This document shows, in pieces, positions 1 through 13,700 of a DNA stretch of 64,000 bases. The DNA is from Parietaria judaica (lineage: Eukaryota > Streptophyta > Magnoliopsida > Rosales > Urticaceae), in the NCBI GenBank assembly GCA_954871525.1, contig OX940870.1, forward strand, positions 30,494,555 to 30,558,554. Reading direction: 5' to 3'. Position numbers and translations under genes: made by a program. How positions within the stretch are numbered: the stretch's first letter is position 1; each line of letters begins with the position of its first letter. Under the pieces are notes generated by a model that searched no databases, had not been told where the DNA came from, and saw nothing but the letters and a program-made list of their open reading frames with translations.

Positions 1-372
1 TCAGTTTCATTAGTAAAAAACAAAGCCCAAATTAAATTACCACTATATTATTTTATTTCAATTTTATTCGTTCCAATAAAAAGGAAATAAATAAATAAAT
101 AAATAAAGATTTAGGCAAGCCGTGACTTCCTTGAGAAAGTGTCGGTGTGAGAAAACAATACAAGATTTGCCAAATATATATTTATTATTATATAATAAAT
201 AAATAGTATTTATTTTTATATTACGCTGTGTGTAAGCTGTTACTTTGTCCCGTGCTTCTCTCTCTTCACTCTCTCTCATCAGTCACTGGTAAGCTTCTTC
301 TTCGGTTTCTGGGTTTCCTTTTGGGGGTTTGGATTGAGGAAGAAGATCTGTTGACAGGGAAAGGAGGAAGAC
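1..372 (+). promoter_or_regulatory. Upstream region and 5' leader of the MSR-like gene
   Basis: This AT-rich stretch precedes the ATG at 373. A TATA-like run lies at about 188-204 and a CT-rich stretch at about 255-285 resembles a plant 5' leader. The transcription start cannot be fixed from sequence alone. I see no other gene here. Confidence 0.35.
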
Positions 373-3132
373 ATGGGTGTGGATTTGAGGCAAGTGGTCG
401 CTGGGATTCTCACACTGACCATGTTCGTCATGCTCGGCAATATGATCAAGAGAGACCACTTCGATTCCTCCGATGTCAGTCTCTCTTCTTTCTCACCTTA
501 TCTTAGCTTGTGCGTTTCAATGGATTTGTGGTGATTGGTGTTTGGTGCTGGACAACTTCACTGCTTCTTGTTCATGTTAAACGATTTTCGCGTGGATATA
601 TTCCTGCTTGTTTGGTAGGAAATGAATGAAACCAATCATTGATTCTTCTTGGTTTCGATTTTCGCAGGAGAAGTTCCCGGGAGATCGGCACATTAATTTG
701 GAGAATGCCAAGATCGCGAAGCAAAGCCTCGTCGCGTTTTCGGACAAGAGCGACGGGCCGTGGAAAGGGGACGGTCAAGAGCTCAAAGCATGCTGGTCTA
801 AGCCGGCTTTAGGTATGTTTTTCTGTGCTTAAGATTTGGTAAAGCGATTTCATTTTTAGTTTAGGTTCTTATGTATTGCTTTTTGGTTCCTTGTTATTCA
901 TAAATGTTTCTATTCTTGCAGATGATGTAGAGCAGACAAGCGGGTTTGTGATTTTCTCGTTAACGAATGGCCCCGAGTACCATGTTTCACAGGTACCGAG
1001 ATAGATCGACGTAGATTAATTAGTTCATTGGGTTTGCTCTTGCCTGGTAGACACTTGGAGTTGTTTTACTTTTGACATAATTTTAACTCGCTTCTTGGAT
1101 TTCTATTCAGATTGCTGATGCAGTGATCGTGGCTAGATCTCTTGGAGCAACGCTTGTTCTTCCCGACATTAGAGGAAGTACGCCGGGTGATCAGAGGTTA
1201 GTAGTCAAAACAAATGAGAGAAAGAACAAATTAAACTTGTAACGGTATGTTGGGTGAAAGTTTTTTTCCATGAGAAACCAAATTATAGAACAAAAACCGG
1301 CACATCTTCATTTCTGTAAATTTTTTGGACAAGATTTGTTTATTCCATACGAACATGCTTTAAAATAAACCAGTTTCCATTTAGAAAAATATTGATTCCT
1401 AGTTTCTTTGTCAAACACCAGACATAAATGCCCCGCTTTTGAGAATGGAAAAATACCAAAACTTGAACACCCGGTTTCACCCCTCGTTTTTATTGCTGAT
1501 GTTAGCGAGGATAGTTCTTATAATTAGATACGTATATGTCGTGAATTTCAGGCGTTTTGAAGAGATTTACGACGTAGAGAAGTTTGTGAAAAGTCTGGAA
1601 GGAGTGGTGAGAGTGACGAAAGATCCTCCCGCCAAGCTGTCAACAAGGAATCTTGCCGTGGTAAAGGTCCCCAACAGGGTTACAGAAGACTATATAACCG
1701 AACATATTGAACCCATTTATAGAAAAAAGGGTACCATCAGGCTGGCTACTTTCTTCTCTACGGTGAACATGAAAAAATCCGACAAAGAAAGCTCCAGCGA
1801 TTCCGTTGCTTGCTTGGCGATGTTCGGAACTTTGGAGTTGAAACCGGAGATGCAAGAAGTGGTTGACTCAATGGTTGAGCGTTTAAGAACATTGAGCCGT
1901 AAATCCGACGGGCAATTTGTGGCGGTGGATTTGAGGATTGCGTTATTGGAGCACAAGGCTTGCAAAGGAGAGAGTGATTCTGGAGCCAAAACTTGCTATA
2001 ACGCCGATGAGATAGCTTCGTTTTTGCAAAAACTTGGATTTAATAAGGACACGACAATATATCTGACGGAATCGAAGTGGGACGACAGCTTTGACGGTCT
2101 GAAGGAGATCTTCCCCAAAACATATAACAAGGTTAGAAGCGGTATTTTTTAATGGATGCTATTGTTTATGTTATGCTTCAGTTGTCCGTTAATTTCATCC
2201 GAATTATGTTTTTTTTTTAATGAATCTCACATGCAGTTTTTGTTCATTGTTGTGGATATCGTGGAGCTAAGTAGATTTTTTTAAATAATCAAGTCTAATT
2301 TTTTTCGGAAGCACATTTAGGGATCCATGCCGGGTAATTGCGTTGTAGTTCATCTATGATTTTTACAAATTCCTCTTTAAATGAGTATGATAGACCCGTA
2401 TTATATTAGGAAATAAATATTAATTATGTTATCTAATATTTTAAGTTAATTAGGGGTTATTTTTGGTAAGTAAAAATAAATGAAAGTTTAGGAAACCCTA
2501 ATCTCCCCTATATAATGGTGCCTAGGGCCGTGTGCCGTTTTATGTTTTGACTATTCGGTTTCACACCTCCAACACATCATTGGGAGAGTTTCCCGGTCTA
2601 ACTCTCGAATGGAATATTGTTTATGGATAAAGGGTCTCGTTTTTCTTTGGTTATCGATTTTTTAATTGGACGAATCACTTGTATCATCGAAATCAAGTCA
2701 AACGTTCGGGGAGAACATTTCGGTATTAATGCTGGTAACTGCGTTGTTGTCTACATCCTCAATTTAAACACATTCCTTTGTCAATGAGTTTAAACACATT
2801 CCTTTGCCTCTACTGAAATTATGAAGTGATGAGTTGTGTTCTTGATTGTGCAGGACGGTATCATACCGGCAGATAAAAAGAAACTGATTTTGGATTCAGA
2901 CACTACCGAGTTTGAAAAGGTCGTCGATTTCTATGTGTGTTCTCAGAGCGATGTCTTCGTCCCGGCCATCTCAGGCCTGTTCTACTCGAACGTCGCAGGG
3001 AAGAGAATTGCTTCAGGCAAGACTCAGATTCTTGTTCCGGCGTACATTCCAGACTCCTCAACTTCTTCGACGGATTTTATCACCCATTACGTCTCGAAGA
3101 AGAATCATTTGGCGTACTCATGTTTTTGTTGA
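373..3132 (+). CDS. MSR1: Mannan synthesis-related protein (MSR1/MSR2-like, O-fucosyltransferase-fold family)
   Basis: Six exons join in frame: 373-474, 668-812, 922-992, 1111-1196, 1552-2131 and 2854-3132, giving 420 aa; all introns are GT-AG. The start MGVDLRQVVAGILTLTMF and the ending HLAYSCFC are recognisable hallmarks of plant MSR proteins, which are about 420 residues long. Residues about 8-25 form one hydrophobic segment, consistent with a Golgi type II membrane protein. In Arabidopsis the family supports (gluco)mannan synthesis alongside CSLA synthases; the family is related to plant GT106/O-fucosyltransferase-like proteins, and its own enzymatic activity is unproven. The largest exon (5) holds most of the putative catalytic region. 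I cannot separate MSR1 from MSR2. The gene looks intact. Confidence 0.88.
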
Positions 3133-4730
3133 TTCTGCATTTGCGTCACCGAAAACCGTGGCGGACTTACTGTACGGAAGAAGCCTTTGGGAAGTGCCTG
3201 GCTTCACTGTTTAAAGCTTTGCCAGCGAAGCAGATAGAGGCCAAAAATGTAAAATGTATGATTTGAGGTGTGAAGAATGGTGTTTCCTCGTGTTTAAGGT
3301 TATTTTTAGAGACCATTGTTGATTAGAAATATGTTTTCAATCCTATTTTGGTTAATTTATTTGATAATATGAATCCTTGAAAGAAAAAAACATTTATTCT
3401 TTTTTCCCTCTTTTTTATAATCTTTTTGCATATTTATTTGTTTTCTTTAATTTTTGCTGGCTGTCAATTTTGGTTGTAAGAGGATATTTGTGGCAAATAA
3501 ATTTTCGGTCCCACAATTTGATTATTGTCATTTGTGAATACATGGTACTCATTTACTTATTATTACTTCGATGTTTATGCATGAATTTTTATTTCTTTAA
3601 AATGTACACAAACTTTCTTTTCATGGCATTTGTTACACATGTTCCCTTTCCCACTTATGTAACAATAGTATTCCTATTTTTTCATTATTTATAATAATCG
3701 GATATATCACCAAATGATTGGAATATTTCGTATATTCAAAATTTACTAATATAGTAAAATTTCTACAAAATAGTAAAATTTCTACGAATATAATTTAATT
3801 ATTCTAATTAAAGTCAGGATTATAAAAAATATAGTATTATGAAATCGTTAATTTATCCCTCTTAATACTACTAGTTATAGCATCTATTCAAACTTTCATA
3901 TTAACTCTAAAGCAAGTTTTTCTCTTACATCATATATTCATATTAAATTAATAAAAGTATTGATTCTAAACGAAAGGGAATTATATTGTGTACTGATACT
4001 CTTCTAAGAATTTTCAAAATTAAGTAGTTAAAAAATTTTGCAAAACATTTTTTTTTTCTCGTTCATATGTGACAATTGTCCTTAATTGGCCTCCCAAAAT
4101 TTTATTTATTTATTTCTAGATTAATAAAGTAAAGACGGAAGGAGCCACATCAATTACATTTCAAGTCAAACATGACATTTGAAGATCAAACGTGACAAGA
4201 AATTCAGTAACTGTTTCTAATATATATAAAGTAAAACTCCTTTGATTATTATTTTTTTACATAAATAATTTTCAATTAATTAATATTTTTGTCCAATCCG
4301 CCTCTTAGTTTTATTAAATCTTGTCTTCATAAATTAATAACTTTATCTAATTAAAATTATATTAGTTTATGAAAATTTTACTTGTTTCCGTACACAATTC
4401 AACTTATATACCATTTTTCAACACTCACCACACCAGCCCAACGTGACATAAAACAAAACCAGACAAGTGCCACGTCAGCAGATATTTGACTTAGAACAAA
4501 AGTTGACCAGACACAACACTATTCCGTAGTTATATACAATACAAACTCCTAGTCAACCTTTACATGATATTATGTTATGGCTTCCCATTTTAACCCCAAT
4601 AATAAACAAAAAGCCTTCGTATGAATATTCATCCTCCAAAAAAAGCAAAAATATAATAATTTTTTGAAAAAACGGATCAAATCTTCGCTGGATACTTATA
4701 TTTGTTTTTCTCAAATAGACGGTATAAAAT
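3133..4730. other. Intergenic region between MSR-like and ACA genes
   Basis: This contains the 3' untranslated region of the MSR-like gene (to about 3360) and then very AT-rich sequence up to the stop codon of the Ca2+-ATPase on the other strand. Open frames here (for example 3377-3694) are low-complexity and lack family features. I see no gene or clear repeat. Confidence 0.5.
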
Positions 4731-7700
4731 TTACGCTCTACGAGCAATTCTGTTCCTGTATCGGACAATCGGCCGGCGAAAGTATTGGCTTAACGGGGTC
4801 TTCGGGACCGGAATGAGCTTTCCAAGAAGAGCAAGCGGCCAACTGCAGAACACGCAATAGTTAGACTCGAGAGGAAACGCGGCTGAATATTTGAAATTTT
4901 GCAAACTGTTCGACGTTTTTACTTGTAAGAACATTTTGCGAGTAACTTTCATTTTATTTACATTTATCAGCAAATATTGTTAATTTATATAAGCGAGTTT
5001 ATGTACCTGACGATCGCAATACCAACACACACGAGCCAGTACGACCAGCTGAGCCTCACGGTTGATGTGAACTTCCCAAGGAACTCGATGATAATGATCT
5101 GCAAATATATTAGTAATTAATTTAGTAAAATGATTATAATAAACGAAAGTTTTATGATCATTCCATGTTGATCTCACCTGAAGTAGCAACGTAATCCCAA
5201 TAATTCCCATGAAGAGGCGATTTTTGGTCACCCCCCTAAAGGCGTTCATTTCGTCAGGCTTCCGAGCATTGAACTCGTTGAATATCTGCATTTTCAACAA
5301 GAGGAGATCAGTAAATATCATATTCGCTTCTCTTCATTCAAATGCGTAAAAATACCGCTTTATTAGCATATCATTTTAAAAGTCAACACTCACTTGGCAA
5401 AGAACGAAGGCGTTGAATATTATAGTGTTCTTCAAATCCATGGCATACCCTCTACTGTAACCGTTCAGACGAAGAATACTATTGCCGCCGAAGTTGAGGA
5501 GCAAAAGGACAGTAATTTGATAGCAAGCCTGAAACCGAGTAAATCTTTGTTATTTTATTTATATTCCTCAAGAATCAAGATCATATATTAGTTTGTCAAA
5601 ACTCAAACAAACTTGGACCTGAATGAGTAGGTTCCTCCACATAATGTTTGTTATAAGAGGCTCCCTGAAAGAAAAGAAGAAAATAACATATATGAAATCC
5701 GATCACAATCGATATCTTTATCTTTTCCTTTTTTGTGAAACTAGAGTTTGTTATATCAATTACGAAGCGGAATATGCTACCTTCGGCCCACTGGTGTTCT
5801 ATGCATGAGGTGATCGGTCGGTGGTTCCGTAGCCAATGCAAGAGCACCAAGTGTATCCATGATCAAATTGACCCACAAAAGCTTTTGAGAACAACAAAAA
5901 ATGTTCGTCAACGTTTATACTTTATAGGAATCATACTTTATCAAAAACATTCCCAATCTGGAAATGTGAAAAAGCAGGGTGTGACTGTGATTGACGTTAA
6001 CCTAAGCTTATAGAATAATAAGGAAACAATTTTCATAATAAGTTAATTCAAATTCTTTCTAGCTCACATTATTTTCCGACTAAAAACGAAGTGATTCTTG
6101 TATTCGTTATCGAGTGTACTCTTCTTTAAATATACATCAATATCGGAATTTAGACCACTTTTACAAAATTTACACTGTATAATTTTCTTACGAAATTTAC
6201 ACAGAATTCAGTCTCACATTTTCTTACTAACTCAACAACTAAGGCAATTTTCTAAGGCATATCGTACATGCCGATTTAAATTTGGACAAGACTACTTTAA
6301 ATGAAGTTTGAACATCTTCTAAGAATGATAGCAACACACGATCATTTAACACCCCACCGGATCATGCGTAATAATTCTAATTTGCCTCATGTTCAAGTTA
6401 GTACACAAATTTAAATTTGATATTCAAAGAGAGATGTGTTTGAAAAGCCAACCTGTACTGCATTAAGAGGAACATCTCCGGAAGAAATTGCAGCCACGAC
6501 GTTAATTACAAGAGCAGCGACGTTAACGGTAAGCTGGAACTGAATAAATTTCTGAATATTTGCATATACAGAACGCCCCCATCGAACAACCTTCATATAG
6601 CCACAGATAATTTTAATTTTTTTTAATGGAATGAAGCTATTAAGGATAACCTTCTAGAAAGTATCTAAAAGAAATTTACAACGCAAACCAAATAAAACGA
6701 GCTACGCATAATAGAATTGAAGCAAGCTTACGCACCTTTACAACCGAAGCAAAATTATCGTCCAAGATAATAATATCGGAACTTTCTTTCGCAACCTCTG
6801 TTCCTTGGATGCCCATGGAAAGACCAATATCTGCCTAAAATAGGTACAGCATAAAATGCAATTTAGTATAAAACAGACTAAAACCAGATTTAATATGCCC
6901 AAAAGAAACTTAAAAAAAATTATAGAACGGAACACCACAGCAAAGATTCAGATTAAAAGATAACGAACATTGATTGTTTAATGGTAAAGCTGAAACACAA
7001 AAAAAAAAATTACATTAATACACCAACCACAAGGACTAGTTGATGTTTGAAAAAACAAACTTAATCTTGTAAAATATAACATATCCATAGAATATATTAT
7101 CATACTATTTACTAAAAGAAAACAAAAAACCGAGATCACAAACCTCGTGAAGCGCAGGGGCATCATTAGTGCCATCTCCAGTTACGGCAACGACATCTCC
7201 TGCCTTACGTAGTGCTTGAACAAGCAATAATTTGTCATTTGGAGAAGACCTTCCCATAACCTGCATAGATTCAGTGTTTGTTCATTATTGTTCCAGCTAC
7301 AAAGCATCAGTAAAATTAATTAAACCCAAATTACCGTAATGTTCTGGGCTATTTGCTCTCTCTCCTTCTCAGAGTATGCACGGAACTCTTTTCCTTCAAT
7401 GATGTTGGGATGTGTAGCATCCTCCTCGGAACGAAGTATCCCGCACTCCAATGCAATAGCTTTGGCTGTTTGGAGATTGTCTCCGGTAACCATGCGTACC
7501 TAAACAATGAAAAAGGCGAAATTCCCATCACCAAAATATTAATCAGCTTTGTTGCATCATTTGTGTGTATATATACACACACACATATATATATATGTAT
7601 ATACTATATATTAGACTACCTTGACTCCAGCATCAGTGCATACTTTGACGGCATCTTTGACACCAGGACGACACGGATCCTGCAAAAAACAGCATCAGCT

Positions 7701-10700
7701 TACAAATATTGAATGTTGCATATATACAAAATATTCATATAAATATTTTACTGTCGAAAAATCTTTTGTAATTCAATGCACTACCAACGACAGATAATTT
7801 GCAAGAAATTCATTAAATACCCTATTGCTACCATATTGAAAATTAGCAATTTGATGAATCATCCACAAAATGATTATAATGGACCAACTTTTTCTTCTGA
7901 CGGAACAAATTATATGTGAAAGTAGAGATCCTAGACATACTTTTATTCCAACAATGGCAAGCAAGACAAGATCATCCTCAGGTAAAGACCATTGACTTAA
8001 TTCTTCTTCTTCAGTAGGAACTTTATCCGATTCATAGTCTCTGTATGCGAGTGCGACACATCTCAGACTTCTAGTGGCCATGTCATTGATCGATTCCTTG
8101 AAGAATTCCTGTGAAGGAATGAAAAGAAATTTATAGTTGATCACATGCACATGGGACCTTGCAAGGATGAATTATATAAATTAAAGCAAGAAAATATTGT
8201 GCTTGTCCAATCGTGTAATGCAAATGTCCTCCATAATATTTCCACATTTTTTTTGGCATAATTTCTGATTGTTTCTAAAGCTAGCCTAAGCACTTTGGAA
8301 AAAATTGTGAGAAATGAAAAAGTAGGAGAATAGTTTTTAAATAATCCGAATTTAATCAGTTTCTCTGTTTGGTTTTCCTTTTTCGTATTACGCCATGGAC
8401 TTCTGAAAGAAAAGAAAAAATATATATCTAAAACCTATTTTATGTCCGTCATAACTAACTAATACTTACCATATGTTCGCCAATGGGCTGAACACAGCCA
8501 TTTGAATCAAGAAACTTAGTACACGAGTTCAAAACAATCTCAGCTGCTCCCTTCCAATGTATATAAACTTTTGCGTCGGTCTGCCATGAAAAAAACATGA
8601 TGCATGAATTCTAGAATTATACATGCAGTAATTATAATTACACAAAAGATAACTGAGTGGCTTCAATTATAAACTTATTACAGAAGAAAATCATCGCACT
8701 TCATGTGAGCTTCAAGTTTTTGAATTCTAACTTCAAGATATCAGAGGGAAATGAAACTACAAGACTTTACTCGCGTATAAACGTAAAGGCATTTCGATTA
8801 TTTAGTTAATTATAAAGAGTGTTCGGGAATCTCCATTCCGGTAGATTCTTGCTGGCCAATATTTTGCCACTTTTGCTTCAGATTCTATCAGAAACACTTA
8901 CATGCTTGACTGCAACGCCCCCTCGTTTTTTCTCTGAGTTGAAAGGGAACACATGAAGAACTATGGTCTCTGATCTGATAAGGTCAAACTTCATCCCCAG
9001 CTGCAAAACATATAAATCATATTTAGTTTAGAAAAAACCTCAAAATAAAAAATGCAATGCTAAATAAAAGTTAAAAATATATATTACATTCAATGCCCAG
9101 GAAAGGATAGCCTTTTCTGTTGGAGACCCAGTGATCTCAGCATCACCACCCTGCTTAAATAAAGAAAGAAATTCTGAGATGAGACGAGAAAAAAAACTAC
9201 TTATGCTCACGGTCATTTTGCAGTAGACGGAGAGAAACAAAAGTTATGAAAGTAGAACCTATCAACGCATAAATCTAATTTCTATTATATTATGAAAATT
9301 TGTTTGATTGTTTTTTTTTAAAAAAAATTATGTAAATCTTTTTTTTTTGTAAGAAATGTCGATTATATTGATAAAAGAAATTTACAATGCAACGACAGAG
9401 AATGTTTTACGATCAACCAGTCCAAAAACACGTCCGGCTATGTAGACCAAAATCTACCATAAAAAGATGGAAAAAGAGGATAACTCGTTAAAGAGCCAGC
9501 CCATCTCTCGAAAGGTCCGCGAGAGAATACATCGAAAACCTGTCGCACGAGGAAAAAAGCAATAGGGCAATACAATGATTGATATTATCTATCAATCCAT
9601 TCAGATACTATAGTACCTACGCCTTTACAATAGTCGTAAGAATTTTCACTGAGATGGCGTACCTTCGGAATAAAAACATTGCCTGTGGTGTTCTGTGCAA
9701 CGCTCTCACTCACTAGAGAAGCAGCCACTTGATGAAGCTCGGAGGCTTTCTCCGGTGAATCCATCTTCTTTTTGCCAACATATGCCTCGACCACAGTCAT
9801 CTGCATCAAATATATATAAGCATTTTTTTTACAGAAAACATAGCTCAATAACCAATTATCAAAATCAGATAACAGATAAGTTATAAAAGCCAGACCTGAT
9901 TTAGTGTTAGTGTTCCAGTCTTATCGCTGCAAATTGTTGTTGCGGATCCCATAGTCTCACATGCAGACAGCCTTCTTACCTGAAATGTATTATAGCAATA
10001 AGAAATCGACAAACAAACTGAAGAGAAAAAAAACGACATGTAGGGAAAGGAATAGAGAAAACTTGCCAATGCTTTATCTGCCATCATTTTCCTCATTGAG
10101 TACGCTAGTCTGTCGTGCCAGAAAATTATAATATAAAATTTGATCAAATAAAAATGAGGGAGTACTTATAATAATTAAATAAAGAGTTTCTTTTTTTTTT
10201 TTTTGGCAAAAATGGCTGATAAGATCTTCTAGTTCAGAAAAAATGACCACAGATACTTCCGAAAGCCAAACCTAAAGAAGTTGTGCAAATTAATGTGATT
10301 TTAAATTAAATAAAACAAAAAGGGCAAATGTGCAACAATTGTGATTCTATGATTTTATGGACCATTTGCACCCATAGCGTACATCTGTTACGACCAAAAT
10401 TGACATCGATATAGAAGCTTCATGAACCTTCACACAACTCAGTCTCTCCTTTGAGAGAATTTAAGTTTTATGTAAAGGGTTATTGGCTACTCTTCCTATC
10501 ACGCAAGGACTCTTGACATTAGCCAAAATATTACAACCTAATGGGCCGGGCCCAAACTCTAAACTTAAATACCCTAATAAGTCTAACATATTCAAAGATA
10601 ATTACATAAACATAAAAGAAAAACATAATTAGATAGCATGACATAATTGAAGAATCCAATAAGCATATTTAAACTATAAATAATGCTAAAAAAACAAACA

Positions 10701-13700
10701 CTAAAATCAATGTTTACACAAACGCTGTCTCGATTACTTACGTCAAGGTAACAGCCAAAGGCAGTCCTTCTGGCACAGCAACAACCACAATTGTCACCTA
10801 AGAAGCTCCAGAATTAGAGGAGAAAACTTAGAAAATGACAAAGAAAGAATTTCGAGGAATTTCACTTACTGCGATCGTGAAGATTTTGATAACTCCATCC
10901 ACAGCATCACTGATCTTAGTCTGACCTTTGACAAATTGTGGCCGCCCATCGGGATTTGTTGTATGCCCAGTGAAGTATCTAGCACAAACAAAAATTTGTA
11001 GACGATAATTTAAAATAAGAAAATATAACACATAAACTCTTGTAGTAATTGTCACAAATGGCCAGGATACATTACTACGTGGGCAAATAGTCTCAAATTA
11101 GAAAATCTAACACATAAACTCTTCCAGTCCAAAATTATAATGCATTTGGTATTTTTTGTTTTATTCTGTTAAAAAACTAACAAAGTTAGAGGCAACGGCA
11201 ACAACGTATTGTTAAACTTTAAAATAATTTGTGGTTGTTATTTGATAAATTGGAATATCTAAATAAAGAAAATTAAGATATGTTATGATAATGTAATTCA
11301 TCAATGTATATTATAAGATATTTTATTTTATAGAATAACAACCATAAATTATTAAAATCTACTAAAATAGTAAAAATGACATTTGAACTCTTAATTAATA
11401 TGATTTGTTAGTTTTATAACAAACAAAAAGAAGAAGGGACTAATGCGCTATAGTTTTGGATAACATGGGTATGTGTGCAATTTCAGAAGGGCCATATGTG
11501 CCCAAAAAAAATATCTGAAATATTATGTGCCAAAAGCTTACCTGCCCAAGAGGACAGCAAGCACAAAAACAGCAACTGAAAGCCCAACAATGCCTATGAA
11601 AGTAGCAACTCCATTCAAGCGTACCTACCAAAAAAAAAAAGTTCCAGTGTGAAATTCAAAACATAAGGAGTTCCTTAGCCCACAAGATTCGAGTATAAAG
11701 CAGACCTGCAAAGGAGTTTCTTCACCGGTATCCTCTGATATGCTTGCCATCAACAATCCCCATTCAGTATTGATCCCAACGCCAGTTACCTAAAGACGCT
11801 AAAGAAAGTTGAAGCTTCATGATGATTATAGCAAAATATATATCTTAGACGGAGGTAAATTTCAAAATAAAGTTCATAAATAATCCTTTGCAAGAAGAAT
11901 AACATGATTTTGCAGCACAATTCTATTCTAAATTTTATAAACAAAACTTGATCTGAATACTAAACGTCTTGAAATAAAAAACCCAGCACATCATGACTTA
12001 CACATTAATTTATTTATTTATTTATTTATTTATTTAGTTTTTTGATGCAGCTCGATCAATAACTTTCCAAACTAATGCACCAGCAAACCGTGTAATCATT
12101 ATCAACTCCAAAAAGCAACGGAGGCAGTCATATATACACGTTATATAAATCCCTTATCTTCCTTAGATCATCAATAAATCAAAACCCATATAAAAGATTA
12201 TACGGATTATCGTACCAGCATAGTACCAACACCATCTGCTACTTTACAGCCAGACATTAGAAACGGTGCCTTGTCGTCCTTGTTCACCTGCAAAAGGTTC
12301 AATAATTGAGAAAAAGTATCGGCCACCATTTACGGATGATGACTAGGTATAGTAAACTTACAATCTTGCTTTCGCCAGTCATGCTTGATTCATCAATGGC
12401 AAGAGAATGGCCAGAGATAATGACTCCATCTGCTGGGACCTAAAAACATAATAAGGAATGCAGAAATGTATATAAATTTTTTTATTGTTGATTATCTTTC
12501 ATTAGTGTGATTATAGCTAATTAGCTAGTACTTTATGCATAGGAATCAGTTAGAAATAATTCTGATAATTTTATTAGCAGCTGAATATATAATATCTATC
12601 CTCATTATTTATTATTTATATTCATAATAATTATCAAAAAAATCTACACAAATTACCTGATCACCTATTTTCAGAGGCACCACATCACCAACAACGATAT
12701 CAAATATGGAGATCTTTACTGTTCTTCCACCTCTCATAACCTGCATATATTTTCAAGAATATAATTGATTTACCATAACAATTAAATCCAAATTTTCCAG
12801 TTAGTAAGAGTTCTCACATCCAACTGTATATTTTGCTTCTCCTGGTTTAAATTTTGAAACTGAAGAGATTGCCGATAGTCACTGATTGCTGGAATCAAGA
12901 AAACACATAAACAAAATACATCATTAAAAAGAATGATTTATATTCAACTTTACGAAGGACCTCAATTTCATTGAAACAAATCAAAAAGAAAAATGTATGT
13001 TAATAAAAAAACGGTACTCGTAATCGTGAACTGGATTAGTAACAAAATTCTGTACTTTTTCCACACAAAAATTCATGTAAGCTTAACCTTAGTAAGAACT
13101 CTCCCGCCTTGACAAACCAGAATAGAGTATTCCATCAAATCCATTTTTAAATTAATTAAAAAGAGCAACAAAATAAAAAACACCCCTTCCAATATCATAC
13201 AGAAGAGAAAATAAGTTTTAGATGCACTTAGATATTTCAGTATAAGATGATCAATAAGTAAATTGATGTACCTGTAACGACTATAACAAGCAAAACCGCA
13301 AATGCAATGCTTCCACCATCATACCACCCTTCTTTAATACCCTAGAATAAATGTGAAAAAAGAAAACCGAATCCAATTAAAGATCATTTGAAAGTACACA
13401 ATTGGTCAGCAAATTTGTGTCTGGTAATATGTCAAATATTTAACATTTTTGTAGTATATGTTCTAATTTTAATTCATTCATTTTGATGGGTTCTTTAGAT
13501 TTATTAAAGTAGTTTCGATATATATTGGTATTTCACCTCATTAGTGAAAAAATTAAGGAAATTATTCACAGTAAGTTTTTTCTACTTAGCACCACTGGAG
13601 ACCCACAACTAAAAGTTTACTTCTGTCATTTTTACATATAGATGGTAAAGGCAAACGGAAGCTATTTAACCAGTGACATTGTGGTTGTTTAAATGGAAAT

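Noticed and set aside
3377..3694. 105-codon frame rich in Phe/Leu
   Set aside because: AT-rich low-complexity translation in intergenic DNA, no conserved motif.
7560..7620. TA/CA-rich stretch as a regulatory site in an ACA intron
   Set aside because: Simple-sequence repeat only.
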